Below are positions 36,413-44,852 of a stretch of DNA of 64,000 bases, in pieces. Below the pieces are notes generated by a model, which saw only the letters and a list, made by a program, of their open reading frames with translations, did not search any database and had not been told where the DNA came from. Each line of letters begins with the position of its first letter. The stretch's first letter is position 1. The stretch is from Cognatiluteimonas profundi (GTDB taxonomy: Bacteria; Pseudomonadota; Gammaproteobacteria; Xanthomonadales; Xanthomonadaceae), in contig NZ_VKHQ01000005.1 in the NCBI RefSeq assembly GCF_009792795.1, positions 62,001-126,000 on the forward strand. The letters run 5' to 3'. The position numbers were made by a program, and so were the translations under genes.

Positions 36413-38431
36413 TCAGGCCGGGAGCTTGAAATCGGCGACCGAGCGACGCAGGTCCGCCGCAAGTTGCGCCAGGTTGCCGATGGACTCGGCCGTCTGGTTG
36501 GCGCCCTGCGTGGTTTGCGAGGTGATCTGCTGAATCGTGTTCATCGCCTGGGTGATATTGGCCGCCGCGCCGGACTGCTGCTGCGAGGCCGCCGAGATGC
36601 CTTGAATGAGTCCCGACAGGTCGGACGACACCTTTTCAATTTCGCCCAGCGCGGTACCCGCGTCCTCGGCCAGTCGGGCACCGGCGACCACTTCGGACGT
36701 CGTCTGCTCCATGGAGCTGACGGCTTCGTTGGTATCGGATTGAATCGTCTGTACGAGCGCCTCGATTCGCTTGGTCGCGTTGGAGGCGCGCTCGGCGAGT
36801 CGCTGCACTTCGTCGGCCACGACCGCGAACCCGCGACCTGCTTCACCGGCCGAGGCCGCCTGGATGGCCGCGTTCAGCGCCAGGATGTTGGTCTGCTCGG
36901 AGATGTCGTTGATCAGTTCGACGATCGAGCCGATTTCCTGCGAGCTTTCGCCCAGTCGCTTGATGCGCTTGGACGTTTCCTGGATCTGGTCACGGATGTT
37001 GTCCATGCCCTGGATCGTCTGGCGCACCACACCGGCGCCGTTGGTCGCGATCTGCACCGAGCGTTGCGCCACTTCCGCGGACTCGGCGGAGTTCTTCGAC
37101 ACCTGGTTGATGCTCGCCGCGATCTCGCTGATGCGGTCGGATGCAGAGGAGATTTCCTGCGCCTGGTGTTCGGCGGCTTCGGCCAGGTGCATGGCGGTGG
37201 CCTGCGTTTCCTGTGCGCTGGAAGCAACCTGCACCGAGGTGTCGTTGATCGTGGTGACGAGGCTGCGCAGCTGCTCGACGGCGAAGTTGATGGAGTCGGC
37301 GATCGCGCCGGTCATGTCTTCGGTGACCGTTGCCTTGACCGTGAGGTCGCCTTCGGCGAGCGAACCCATTTCGTCCAGCAGGCGCATGATCGCCTCCTGG
37401 TTCCGGTTATTGAGTTCCATCGTGGTCTGGTAGCGCTTGCGCTGCGCGCTGTTCAAGCTGAACAACAGGCCGACGATCGAGGCCAGTGCGGCCAGGCCGG
37501 AAATGATGCTGATCCAGATGTTGCCGAGCAGGCTGGTGTCGCGCAGCGAGCCAAAGGCGGTGAAGGCGCGGAACAGCCCTTCGCTGTCGGTCAGCAGCTT
37601 GTCGGACCCGGCGGTGAGGTTGGTCGCGGCTGCCTGCGCGCGGAACAGGTCCTGCGAGCTGGCCAGGATGGCGTCCAGGTCGGTTTTCATCTGCAACCAC
37701 AACGTGTTCGCCTGGTTCAACGAACCGGCGGCCGCGGCCGATGTCACCTTCTGGGCTTCACCCGCGCCACCATTACGGAAGCCGGCGAGCACCTGGGTGA
37801 AGACGCCTGCGTCGCGGGCAAGCTTGTCGCCGGACATCGCTGCGCCCTGGCCGCCGGCCTGGATCTCGGTGACGCTGCGGGCCATGGTCGCTGCCAGGAT
37901 TCCTTCGCGGACCGCAAGGTAGACCTGCGAGGACGGGGCGCCGCTGGCCAGCATGCCGCGCACCACTTCGTCGAGCTGCGCCTGCAGCTGCGGGACGCGC
38001 TGCACGAAGCGGTCCGCGTTACCTGCCAAGCCGAGCACGGCTTTTTCCGACGAGATCACCTGGTCGGCGTTCTTGCCCAGTGGCGCCCACGTTTCGGTCA
38101 CCGTGGCGATCGGGCCGGAGACGCCGGCAGCCTGGCCGAAGCGCTCGTTGAGCTGCTTGATGTCCTGGTCGATCTGCGCGCGGGTCGCCTTGAAGTCCGC
38201 GAACGAACCGGCCTTGCCGCCAATCGCTTCACGGCCCTGGTTGGCGAGCTTCTGCGAGTTCACCTGCAGGTCCGACGCGGACGTACTGGCGCCGCCCAGG
38301 CGCGCGGCCTTCCAGGTGGCGTAGCCGGTATTGGCGGCGAAGACGATCACCGAGGCGCCCAGCAGCATCAGCCAGACGTTGGTGCCCAGGTTGCGGCCCT
38401 TGCCGGCCACGTTGTCCATCACAGTGCTCAT
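36413..38431 (-). CDS. pilJ: Methyl-accepting chemotaxis protein PilJ
   Basis: PilJ is the transmembrane receptor of the Pil-Chp system. It has 672 residues from M-S-T-V-M-D. TM1 lies at about 19-37, a PilJ-type helical periplasmic region at about 40-300, TM2 at about 305-328, then HAMP-like helices and the long MCP signalling coil whose tip carries [12 protein letters not shown] and [11 protein letters not shown]. There is no C-terminal CheR-tethering pentapeptide. The frame opens 30 codons earlier, but the chosen ATG gives the correct N-terminus and a 26-base gap after pilI. Confidence 0.95.
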   Translation of the reverse strand: MSTVMDNVAGKGRNLGTNVWLMLLGASVIVFAANTGYATWKAARLGGASTSASDLQVNSQKLANQGREAIGGKAGSFADFKATRAQIDQDIKQLNERFGQAAGVSGPIATVTETWAPLGKNADQVISSEKAVLGLAGNADRFVQRVPQLQAQLDEVVRGMLASGAPSSQVYLAVREGILAATMARSVTEIQAGGQGAAMSGDKLARDAGVFTQVLAGFRNGGAGEAQKVTSAAAAGSLNQANTLWLQMKTDLDAILASSQDLFRAQAAATNLTAGSDKLLTDSEGLFRAFTAFGSLRDTSLLGNIWISIISGLAALASIVGLLFSLNSAQRKRYQTTMELNNRNQEAIMRLLDEMGSLAEGDLTVKATVTEDMTGAIADSINFAVEQLRSLVTTINDTSVQVASSAQETQATAMHLAEAAEHQAQEISSASDRISEIAASINQVSKNSAESAEVAQRSVQIATNGAGVVRQTIQGMDNIRDQIQETSKRIKRLGESSQEIGSIVELINDISEQTNILALNAAIQAASAGEAGRGFAVVADEVQRLAERASNATKRIEALVQTIQSDTNEAVSSMEQTTSEVVAGARLAEDAGTALGEIEKVSSDLSGLIQGISAASQQQSGAAANITQAMNTIQQITSQTTQGANQTAESIGNLAQLAADLRRSVADFKLPA

Positions 38432-38457
38432 CGTTCGACCTTCGTTGCTGTTGCGGC

Positions 38458-39135
38458 TCAGGCCGCGGCTTGTCTGAATTCGGGCGTGCGGGCCAGCCGT
38501 TCCAGGCTGAAGATTCCCCACGAGTGATCGGCCAGGGCATAGGCCCGGTCGACGAAGTGCGCGTAACGACCTGCCGCCAGCACACTCTGTGCCAACGCTT
38601 CATCGGGTTGCTGCTGTGACTGGTTGAACGTGCGCTGGCCGAACAATTCATCGATGGTGACGGCAACATCGCCGCCCGGCTGTCGCACGATCAGCACGCG
38701 CTGACCTTCGTGCAGCACGGTGCGCTCGCCTTCCAGGAACTGCTTGAGGTCCACGATCGGCAGCAGGTTGCCGCGGATGTTCGCCACACCGAGCAACCAA
38801 GGCTGCGCGCCGGGAACCGGCGTGACCTGCGGCATGGGCATGATTTCGACGACTTCGTCGAAGCCGGCTGCCAGCCGTTTGTTGCCAATGCGGAAGCCGA
38901 CACCGCGCCATAACCCCGGCGCATCGAGTTGCTCGGGAAGACCGACCACGTGCGCAAGGCTGCGGCGCTCGTAGTCGTCCAGGATCTCGAACGGCGGCAA
39001 GTGCGGCGAAGCCGGGATGGCCATGGCGACGGCCGGGGACGGCTCGTCGGCGACCATCACGTCGGCCTGTTCCGCCTGCTGCTGTCCGGACACCGCGCGC
39101 GGCTTGCCGGCGTTACGGGAAGGACGCCTGGACAT
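38458..39135 (-). CDS. pilI: CheW-type coupling protein PilI
   Basis: PilI links PilJ to ChpA. The 225-residue product has a Ser/Arg/Ala-rich N-terminal extension (about 1-45) and a CheW domain (about 75-215), recognised by [21 protein letters not shown] and [18 protein letters not shown]. The ATG lies one base after the pilH stop. A later ATG at residue 27 would remove most of the extension and cannot be excluded. Confidence 0.94.
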   Translation of the reverse strand: MSRRPSRNAGKPRAVSGQQQAEQADVMVADEPSPAVAMAIPASPHLPPFEILDDYERRSLAHVVGLPEQLDAPGLWRGVGFRIGNKRLAAGFDEVVEIMPMPQVTPVPGAQPWLLGVANIRGNLLPIVDLKQFLEGERTVLHEGQRVLIVRQPGGDVAVTIDELFGQRTFNQSQQQPDEALAQSVLAAGRYAHFVDRAYALADHSWGIFSLERLARTPEFRQAAA

Positions 39136-39136
39136 C

Positions 39137-39502
39137 TCAGGCGCCCAGCAGCTCGTTGATGCGTCCGATCAGGGCGCCTTCGTCCGGTGGCTTGACGATG
39201 TAGTCCTTCGCCCCCTGCCGCAGACCCCACGCCCGATCGGTTTCCATGGCCTTGGTGCTGACGATCAGCACCGGAATGGCACTGGTCGCCGCATCGCGCG
39301 ACAAGGCGCGGGTGGCCTGGAAGCCATTCATGCCGGGCAGGACGACATCCATCAGCACAAGGTCCGGAAGCTCGCGCCTGCAGACCTCGATGCCGTCCTC
39401 GCCACTGCCCGAGGACAGCACCTGGTGGCCGTTGCGCTCGAGCAACTGGGTCAGGACGGCCGTGTCGGTCGGTGAATCCTCAATCAACAAAATGCGTGCC
39501 AT
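39137..39502 (-). CDS. pilH: Single-domain response regulator PilH
   Basis: A 121-residue CheY-like receiver: acidic pocket I-E-D-S, phospho-acceptor D52 (L-V-L-M-D-V-V-L-P-G), switch Ser/Thr in I-V-S-T-K, and K-P-P in place of the usual K-P-F. In P. aeruginosa PilH counteracts PilG and is linked to pilus retraction and cAMP levels. It follows pilG by 18 bases. Confidence 0.94.
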   Translation of the reverse strand: MARILLIEDSPTDTAVLTQLLERNGHQVLSSGSGEDGIEVCRRELPDLVLMDVVLPGMNGFQATRALSRDAATSAIPVLIVSTKAMETDRAWGLRQGAKDYIVKPPDEGALIGRINELLGA

Positions 39503-39520
39503 GGATGCCCTTCCCCCCGG

Positions 39521-39922
39521 TCAGGCGGTGACGTGCTTGCGGATCGCGTCGAGGAGTTCCTCGCGCGTGAATGGTTTGGTGACGTACTGCTCGGAGCCGA
39601 CGATGCGGCCGCGGGCCTTGTCGAAGAGACCATCCTTGGACGACAGCATGATCACCGGCGTCGATTTGAACAGCTGGTTGTTCTTGATCAGGGCGCAGGT
39701 CTGGTAGCCATCCAGGCGCGGCATCATGATGTCGACGAAGATGATCTGCGGCTGCTGGTCGGCGATCTTGGCCAGCGCCTCGAAGCCATCGGTCGCCGTC
39801 ACCACGTCGGCGCCTTCACGCTTGAGCAGCGTCTCGGCGGTCCGGCGGATGGTCTTGGAGTCGTCGATGACCATCACCCGCAGGCCGTCAAGGCTGCCGG
39901 TGCGGCTTTCGTCTGGCGTCAT
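39521..39922 (-). CDS. pilG: Single-domain response regulator PilG
   Basis: A 133-residue CheY-like protein: V-I-D-D-S-K-T-I near the N-terminus, phospho-acceptor D64 (I-F-V-D-I-M-M-P-R-L-D-G), M-L-S-S-K-D and V-T-K-P-F-T. PilG is the positive regulator of pilus extension and, in P. aeruginosa, of the adenylate cyclase CyaB. In Xanthomonads it acts on pilus-pole regulators. It is the first gene of the pilG-to-chpC operon and lies about 50 bases downstream of a good promoter. Confidence 0.95.
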   Translation of the reverse strand: MTPDESRTGSLDGLRVMVIDDSKTIRRTAETLLKREGADVVTATDGFEALAKIADQQPQIIFVDIMMPRLDGYQTCALIKNNQLFKSTPVIMLSSKDGLFDKARGRIVGSEQYVTKPFTREELLDAIRKHVTA

Positions 39923-39978
39923 GTCGTTGCTCCCCTATGCGCGATGCTTCGTGCTCGCCGGCACCGCTGCTGTATCCC

Positions 39979-40007
39979 TATATCCCAGTACGCGAAGTCA
40001 CTGTCAA
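39979..40007 (-). promoter_or_regulatory. Sigma-70-type promoter of the pil-chp operon
   Basis: Read on the - strand, a perfect -35 box TTGACA (40007-40002) is followed after 17 bases by GATATA (39984-39979), with an overlapping TATAGG two bases further on. Transcription should start near 39972, giving a leader of about 50 bases before pilG. It is the best promoter match I found in the window. The intergenic region is shared with the divergent gshB gene. Confidence 0.6.
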
Positions 40008-40105
40008 GCTTCGGCCTCATCGGGCCTCGCCGGCGTCGCATTCACGCGAACCGGCGCGCCGCCGCCCCCTGCTACCATTTGTCGGAATCTGCCGTGGACC
40101 GCCAC

Positions 40106-41074
40106 ATGTCGCTGGATATCGTCACCGTGATGGACCCGATCGCCTCCATCAGGATCGGCAAGGATTCGACGTTTGCGATGCTGCTGGAGGCGCAACGACG
40201 CGGCCACCGCCTGTTCTACGTCGTGCCGGGCGGCTTGTCCGTCGTCGACGGGACGGCGCAGGCGCGCGTCGCCGCGCTGACCGTTCGCGACGATCCCTCG
40301 GGCTGGTATGAACTGGGCTGCGAATCACCTATTGCGCTGGGCGACGGGCACGTCGTGCTGATGCGCACCGACCCGCCGGTGGACCCGGACTACGTCCATG
40401 ACACCCAGATCCTGGGCCTGGCCCAGCGCGCCGGCGCCTTCGTCGTCAACGACCCGCGCGGCCTGCGCGACATGAATGAAAAGCTGACCGCCCTCGAATT
40501 CCCCCAGTGCTGTCCGCCGACGCTGGTCAGCCGGGACGCGGCCGCGCTCAAGGCCTTCATCGCCACGCATGGCGAGGCGGTGCTGAAAACGCTCGACGGG
40601 ATGGGTGGCCGATCGATCTTCCGTGCCCGCCACGGCGATGCCAACATCAACGTCATCCTGGAAACGCTGACCGAAAACGGTCGCCACCTGGCCATGGCGC
40701 AACGCTACATCCCCGAAATCACCGCGGGCGACAAGCGCATCCTGCTGGTCGATGGGGAACCGGTCGACTATTGCCTGGCGCGCATTCCGCAGGGCGACGA
40801 GTTCCGCGGCAACCTCGCCGCCGGTGGTCGCGGCGAAGGCCGTCCGCTGACCGAACGCGACCGCTGGATCGCGCGGCAGGTCGGCCCCGAAATGCGCCGC
40901 CGCGGCATGCTGTTCGTCGGCCTGGACGTCATTGGCGATTACCTGACCGAAGTCAACGTCACCAGCCCGACCTGCATCCGTGAACTCGACGCGCAGTTCG
41001 GGCTCAACATCGCCGGGATGCTCTTCGACTGCATCGAAAGCCGGTACGAACAGGCGAGGCGCGCAACCGCCTGA
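40106..41074 (+). CDS. gshB: Glutathione synthetase
   Basis: GshB joins gamma-glutamylcysteine and glycine with ATP. The 322-residue ATP-grasp enzyme begins M-S-L-D-I-V-T-V-M-D-P-I and contains N-D-P-R-G-L-R-D-M-N-E-K, the ATP-binding K-T-L-D-G-M-G-G-R and the C-terminal E-V-N-V-T-S-P-T-C-I-R-E. The start is chosen for the family N-terminus; a longer frame upstream has no support. It is divergent from pilG and overlaps the next gene (TGATG). Confidence 0.96.
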   Translation: MSLDIVTVMDPIASIRIGKDSTFAMLLEAQRRGHRLFYVVPGGLSVVDGTAQARVAALTVRDDPSGWYELGCESPIALGDGHVVLMRTDPPVDPDYVHDTQILGLAQRAGAFVVNDPRGLRDMNEKLTALEFPQCCPPTLVSRDAAALKAFIATHGEAVLKTLDGMGGRSIFRARHGDANINVILETLTENGRHLAMAQRYIPEITAGDKRILLVDGEPVDYCLARIPQGDEFRGNLAAGGRGEGRPLTERDRWIARQVGPEMRRRGMLFVGLDVIGDYLTEVNVTSPTCIRELDAQFGLNIAGMLFDCIESRYEQARRATA

Positions 41075-41949
41075 TGTCCGCCGTTGCTGCACCCAGGCCA
41101 CCGATCGGCGAGAAGGAGCGTTTCCGCGCCACGCTGGTGTTGTCCGTCCTGCTGCACGGCATGCTGCTGCTCGGCCTGGGATTCGCGATGCAGGACGCCG
41201 CCCCGGTGCTGCCGACGCTCGACGTGATGCTGACCCGGACGTCGAGCCCGCTGACGCCCAAACAGGCCGATTTCCTCGCCCAGGCCAGCAACCAGGGCGG
41301 GGGCGAAAGCGACAAGGCACTGCGTCCGACGGAAATCCAGAGCGGCCTGCTGCCCCGCCCGGACAGCGGCGTCGCCCCGCGCGAGCTGCAGGCACAGTCG
41401 CCGGCGCCGCAACCCCCGCCGCAGGCGCGGGTGGTCAGCAGCGTCCGTGGCGAGCAACCGACGCCACAGGTCCAGGCGACGCCGCTGCCCGACCCGCTGG
41501 CGTTGCCACCCGGCCGGCTGAAAGTCGAGCACGACATGGAAATGGCGCGCCTGGCTGCCGAAATCCACCTGCGATCCCAGCGCTATGCCAAGCGGCCGTC
41601 GCGGAAGTTCGTTTCCGCCAGCACCCGGGAATATGCCTGGGCCGCCTACCTGCGGGCCTGGGTCGATCGCGCCGAGCGGGTCGGCAACCTCAACTATCCC
41701 GATGAAGCACGCCGGCGCCAGTTGACGGGAATCGTCGTCATCAATGTCGGCATCCGCCGCAATGGCTCGGTGGAACGGGCCGACATCGTCCAGTCCAGCG
41801 GCATTCCGCTGCTCGATGCCGCCGCACTGCGCATCGCCAAGCTGGCACAGCCCTACCCGCCGCTGCCCAAAACCGAGGAGGATCCGGACATCCTCAATGT
41901 CGTGCGCACCTGGCGTTTCCTTCCGGGCGGCAGCCTGGTCGACCAGTGA
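41074..41949 (+). CDS. TonB-like energy transducer
   Basis: A 291-residue TonB-type protein. One N-terminal membrane helix (about 20-40, L-V-L-S-V-L-L-H-G-M-L-L-L-G) is followed by a Pro/Gln-rich periplasmic spacer (about 80-155), a helical stretch, and a C-terminal TonB domain (about 190-285; N-Y-P-D-E-A-R-R-R, G-x-V-V-I-N-V-G-I-R-R-N-G-S-V, W-R-F). It would couple the proton-motive force to an outer-membrane receptor, but no exbB/exbD or receptor gene lies here. Its start overlaps the gshB stop. In Xanthomonads a TonB paralogue at this locus, beside the pil genes, is usual. Confidence 0.9.
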   Translation: MSAVAAPRPPIGEKERFRATLVLSVLLHGMLLLGLGFAMQDAAPVLPTLDVMLTRTSSPLTPKQADFLAQASNQGGGESDKALRPTEIQSGLLPRPDSGVAPRELQAQSPAPQPPPQARVVSSVRGEQPTPQVQATPLPDPLALPPGRLKVEHDMEMARLAAEIHLRSQRYAKRPSRKFVSASTREYAWAAYLRAWVDRAERVGNLNYPDEARRRQLTGIVVINVGIRRNGSVERADIVQSSGIPLLDAAALRIAKLAQPYPPLPKTEEDPDILNVVRTWRFLPGGSLVDQ

Positions 41950-41982
41950 GCGTCGCGGCTTTTTCCCCGCGTTTGCGCTGAA

Positions 41983-42675
41983 TCAGCGCGCCGCGCGATT
42001 GGCTGCTTGCTGCACCAGCGTCAGCGCGACGTCATTGCGCAGGTAGGCCGGTTCGACCTGCTCCGGCGCGAGGACGTCACCACGCCGGAAGGCAAGCGCG
42101 GCGAGCCGCGCGACATCGGCGGCATGCGGCAATGCGGCCGCATCCACACGCAGCAATTGCGAGCCCAGGTGATCGGCCAGTGCACCGTCGGCGGCCGCGA
42201 AGCCTGTTCCCACTGCGGCCCACGTGCCCGCGTCGGGAAGTTGCACGGATCCGGGCCGCATCACCGCCTCCGCCGATACAGCCGTCAGGTCATCGCCGAT
42301 CCGCTCGAAGGCGCCGACATAAATCTCACCCATGCGCGCGTCGATGGCGGCGATCGTGCGCTCGCCGGTCGACTGCATGGCCAGCGCCGCCAGCGTCGAG
42401 ATCGCCACCACCGGCTTGTCCAACGCCAGCGCGATGCCCTGGGCAAGCGCGATCGCCAGGCGCACGCCGGTGAAAGCGCCGGGACCGCGACTGACGGCGA
42501 TCGCGTCGAGCTGCGACCTCGCAATGCCGGCCTCGGCGAGCAACTGCCCGGCCCATGGCAACGACAACTCGGCATGGCGCCGGGGCGCGATCTCGAAGCG
42601 TTCGATGATCTCGCCATCGATCCACAGCGCGACCGAACAGGCTTCCGTGGCGGTTTCGAAGGCGAGCAGTTTCAT
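41983..42675 (-). CDS. tsaB: tRNA threonylcarbamoyladenosine biosynthesis protein TsaB
   Basis: TsaB is the non-catalytic partner of TsaD in making t6A at position 37 of ANN-decoding tRNAs. The 230-residue product shows the ASKHA fold with L-A-F-E-T-A-T-E-A-C-S-V-A-L at the N-terminus and G-P-G-A-F-T-G-V-R-L-A-I at about 72-83. The start M-K-L-L-A-F overlaps the helicase stop (ATGA). It converges with the tonB-like gene across 33 bases. Confidence 0.95.
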   Translation of the reverse strand: MKLLAFETATEACSVALWIDGEIIERFEIAPRRHAELSLPWAGQLLAEAGIARSQLDAIAVSRGPGAFTGVRLAIALAQGIALALDKPVVAISTLAALAMQSTGERTIAAIDARMGEIYVGAFERIGDDLTAVSAEAVMRPGSVQLPDAGTWAAVGTGFAAADGALADHLGSQLLRVDAAALPHAADVARLAALAFRRGDVLAPEQVEPAYLRNDVALTLVQQAANRAAR

Positions 42676-44825
42676 GGTGGCGGCGCGGGTCGGGATGGCG
42701 GGGCCGGGGATGGCGAGTGTTGCACCGGTGGCGCGCAATTGGCGAAAAACGCGTGCACGTCCTCGATCCGGCGCGTGCGCGGCAATGGTGGCAGCGAGTC
42801 GAGGAAGATGCGACCGTAGCTTTTCCCGAGCAGGCGCGGATCGCACAGCATCAGCACGCCACGATCGCGTTCGCTGCGGATCAGGCGGCCGGCGCCCTGC
42901 TTGAGCGCGATGACAGCCTGGGGCAACTGCTCATCGCGGAATGGATTTCCACCAGCACGTCGCACGGCATCCAGTCGCGCCTCGAAGACGGGATCGTCCG
43001 GGGCGGCGAACGGCAGCTTGTCGATGATCACCACGCTCAAGGCATCACCGACGACATCGACGCCTTCGCGGAAACTCGCCGTGCCCAGCAGGACGCCGTT
43101 GCCCGACTCGCGAAAGCGCTGCAACAGCACCGGACGCGGGGCATCGCCCTGGACGAACAGCGGCCAGGGACAGTCGCGCAATGCATCGGCGGCATCGCGC
43201 AACGCACGGTGCGAGGCGAACAGCACGAAGGCGCGGCCAGCCGACGCGTGCAGCACCGGCAACAATGCATCCACCAGGGCTTCGTTGTAGCCGCGCGAGT
43301 TCGGCTCGGGCAATGCCGGCGGCAGGTAGCACAGCGCCTGCGTGTCCCAGTCGAAGGGGCTGGGCTGCAGCAGCGTGGTCGGCGCGTCCAACCCCAGTCG
43401 CTGCGAGATATGCTCGAAATCACCGGCGACCGCCAGCGTCGCCGAAGTGAATATCCAGGCCGCGCGGGATTGCTCGCGATGGGTGCGCAGCGGCGCCGAG
43501 ACATCCAGTGGGGTGCGTTGCAGGCGGAAGCCGCGCGGTGACAATTCATACCAGCGCACGTCGTCGCGAAGGTCGGCGCTGGAACCGTCGTGCTCGTCGC
43601 CGCCGGTGTCGGCGTCGCCATCGCCTGTGTCGACCGCATGGCCTTCCAGCAACCAGCGTCCCAGGCGGGCGGTGAATTCGCGCGCGCGGGCATGGCAGCC
43701 ATCGAATCCGGGGGATGCCTCGCGCAGAGTGGCGAGACTGTCGGTGAGATGCAGCAGTGCCTGCGCCATCGCATCCAGCGCCTCGCGCACCGCGGTCGCA
43801 TGCAGGGCACGCTGTTGCGTGCCGCGCGTGGGCAGGGATTCCATCGCCGCGCGCAGGGCGCGCGTCGCGTGTTCGAGCTGCTGCGCGGGTTGCTGCACGA
43901 CCGCGAGCGAACCGGTGACGTCCTTGCATTCGGCCAGCGCATCGCGTGCCAGTTCGACCAGCGGGCGGGCACCGAGGCCTTCGCCGAAGAACTGCGCGGC
44001 AAGTTCGGGCAACTGGTGCGCCTCGTCGACGACGAAGACCTGGGCGCCCGGCAGGATTTCGCCGAAACCTTCCTGCTTCAGCGCAAGGTCCGCCAGCAGC
44101 AGGTGATGGTTGACCACCACCAGGTCCGCCGACTGCGCGCGCTGCCGCGCCTGCACGACGAAACACTCCGACCAGAACGGGCATTCGTTGCCCAGGCAAT
44201 TCTCGGTGGTGCTGGTCACCATCGGCAGCAGCGGCGAATCCTCCGGCAGCGCCTCGAGTTCGGCGAGGTCGCCCATGCGCGTGCGGCCGCCCCAAGCGAC
44301 GATGCGCTGGAATTGCGATGCCTGTTCGCGGCTGCCGAACATGCCTTTGACAAGCTGCGGCTCGCCCTTGCTCTGCTCCAGGCGGTACTTGCACAGGTAA
44401 TTGGCCCGGCCCTTCAGCAGCGCGGTCGACAGGCCGATCCCCAGCGCATCGCGCACGCGCGGCAGGTCGCGGTGATACAGCTGGTCCTGCAGGGCCTTGG
44501 TCCCGGTCGAGATGATCGTCTTGAGCCCCGACAGCAGCACGGGCACCAGGTAGGCGAAAGTCTTGCCGGTTCCGGTTCCGGCTTCGGCCAGCAGCACGTC
44601 GCGCTGTTCGAATGCAGTCGCGATCGACGCGGTCAGCTGCTGCTGCGACACCCTGGGGACGAAACCCGGAATGTTGCTTGCGAGCGCGCCGCCCTCGGAC
44701 AACGCGGCGCGGCTGTTGGCGGCCAGTTCGCCCACTTCAGCGCCTTGGGCGACAGGCAACCCTGCACGCTGCGAATCCCGTCGACACGTCCATTCCACGG
44801 GCGGGCGCGGAACGCGCAAGGGCAT
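42672..44825 (-). CDS. ATP-dependent DNA helicase, YoaA/DinG (XPD-like) family
   Basis: A 717-residue superfamily 2 helicase with an iron-sulfur cluster. Walker A is E-A-G-T-G-T-G-K-T, the DEAH box V-V-D-E-A-H-Q-L. Four cysteines that would bind the 4Fe-4S cluster lie between motifs Ia and II (L-C-K-Y-R, N-C-L-G-N-E-C-P, S-E-C-F). C-terminal motifs include F-T-S-A-T-L, F-R-E-G-V-D-V and Q-G-A-G-R-L-I-R. It fits YoaA, which acts in replication-fork repair, better than DinG proper. The start could be the ATG used here or a GTG about 30 codons further in. The C-terminus ends in a Pro-rich tail. Confidence 0.92.
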   Translation of the reverse strand: MPLRVPRPPVEWTCRRDSQRAGLPVAQGAEVGELAANSRAALSEGGALASNIPGFVPRVSQQQLTASIATAFEQRDVLLAEAGTGTGKTFAYLVPVLLSGLKTIISTGTKALQDQLYHRDLPRVRDALGIGLSTALLKGRANYLCKYRLEQSKGEPQLVKGMFGSREQASQFQRIVAWGGRTRMGDLAELEALPEDSPLLPMVTSTTENCLGNECPFWSECFVVQARQRAQSADLVVVNHHLLLADLALKQEGFGEILPGAQVFVVDEAHQLPELAAQFFGEGLGARPLVELARDALAECKDVTGSLAVVQQPAQQLEHATRALRAAMESLPTRGTQQRALHATAVREALDAMAQALLHLTDSLATLREASPGFDGCHARAREFTARLGRWLLEGHAVDTGDGDADTGGDEHDGSSADLRDDVRWYELSPRGFRLQRTPLDVSAPLRTHREQSRAAWIFTSATLAVAGDFEHISQRLGLDAPTTLLQPSPFDWDTQALCYLPPALPEPNSRGYNEALVDALLPVLHASAGRAFVLFASHRALRDAADALRDCPWPLFVQGDAPRPVLLQRFRESGNGVLLGTASFREGVDVVGDALSVVIIDKLPFAAPDDPVFEARLDAVRRAGGNPFRDEQLPQAVIALKQGAGRLIRSERDRGVLMLCDPRLLGKSYGRIFLDSLPPLPRTRRIEDVHAFFANCAPPVQHSPSPAPPSRPAPPP

Positions 44826-44852
44826 CGATGGCGGTGCGGCTTGCGACTGTCA

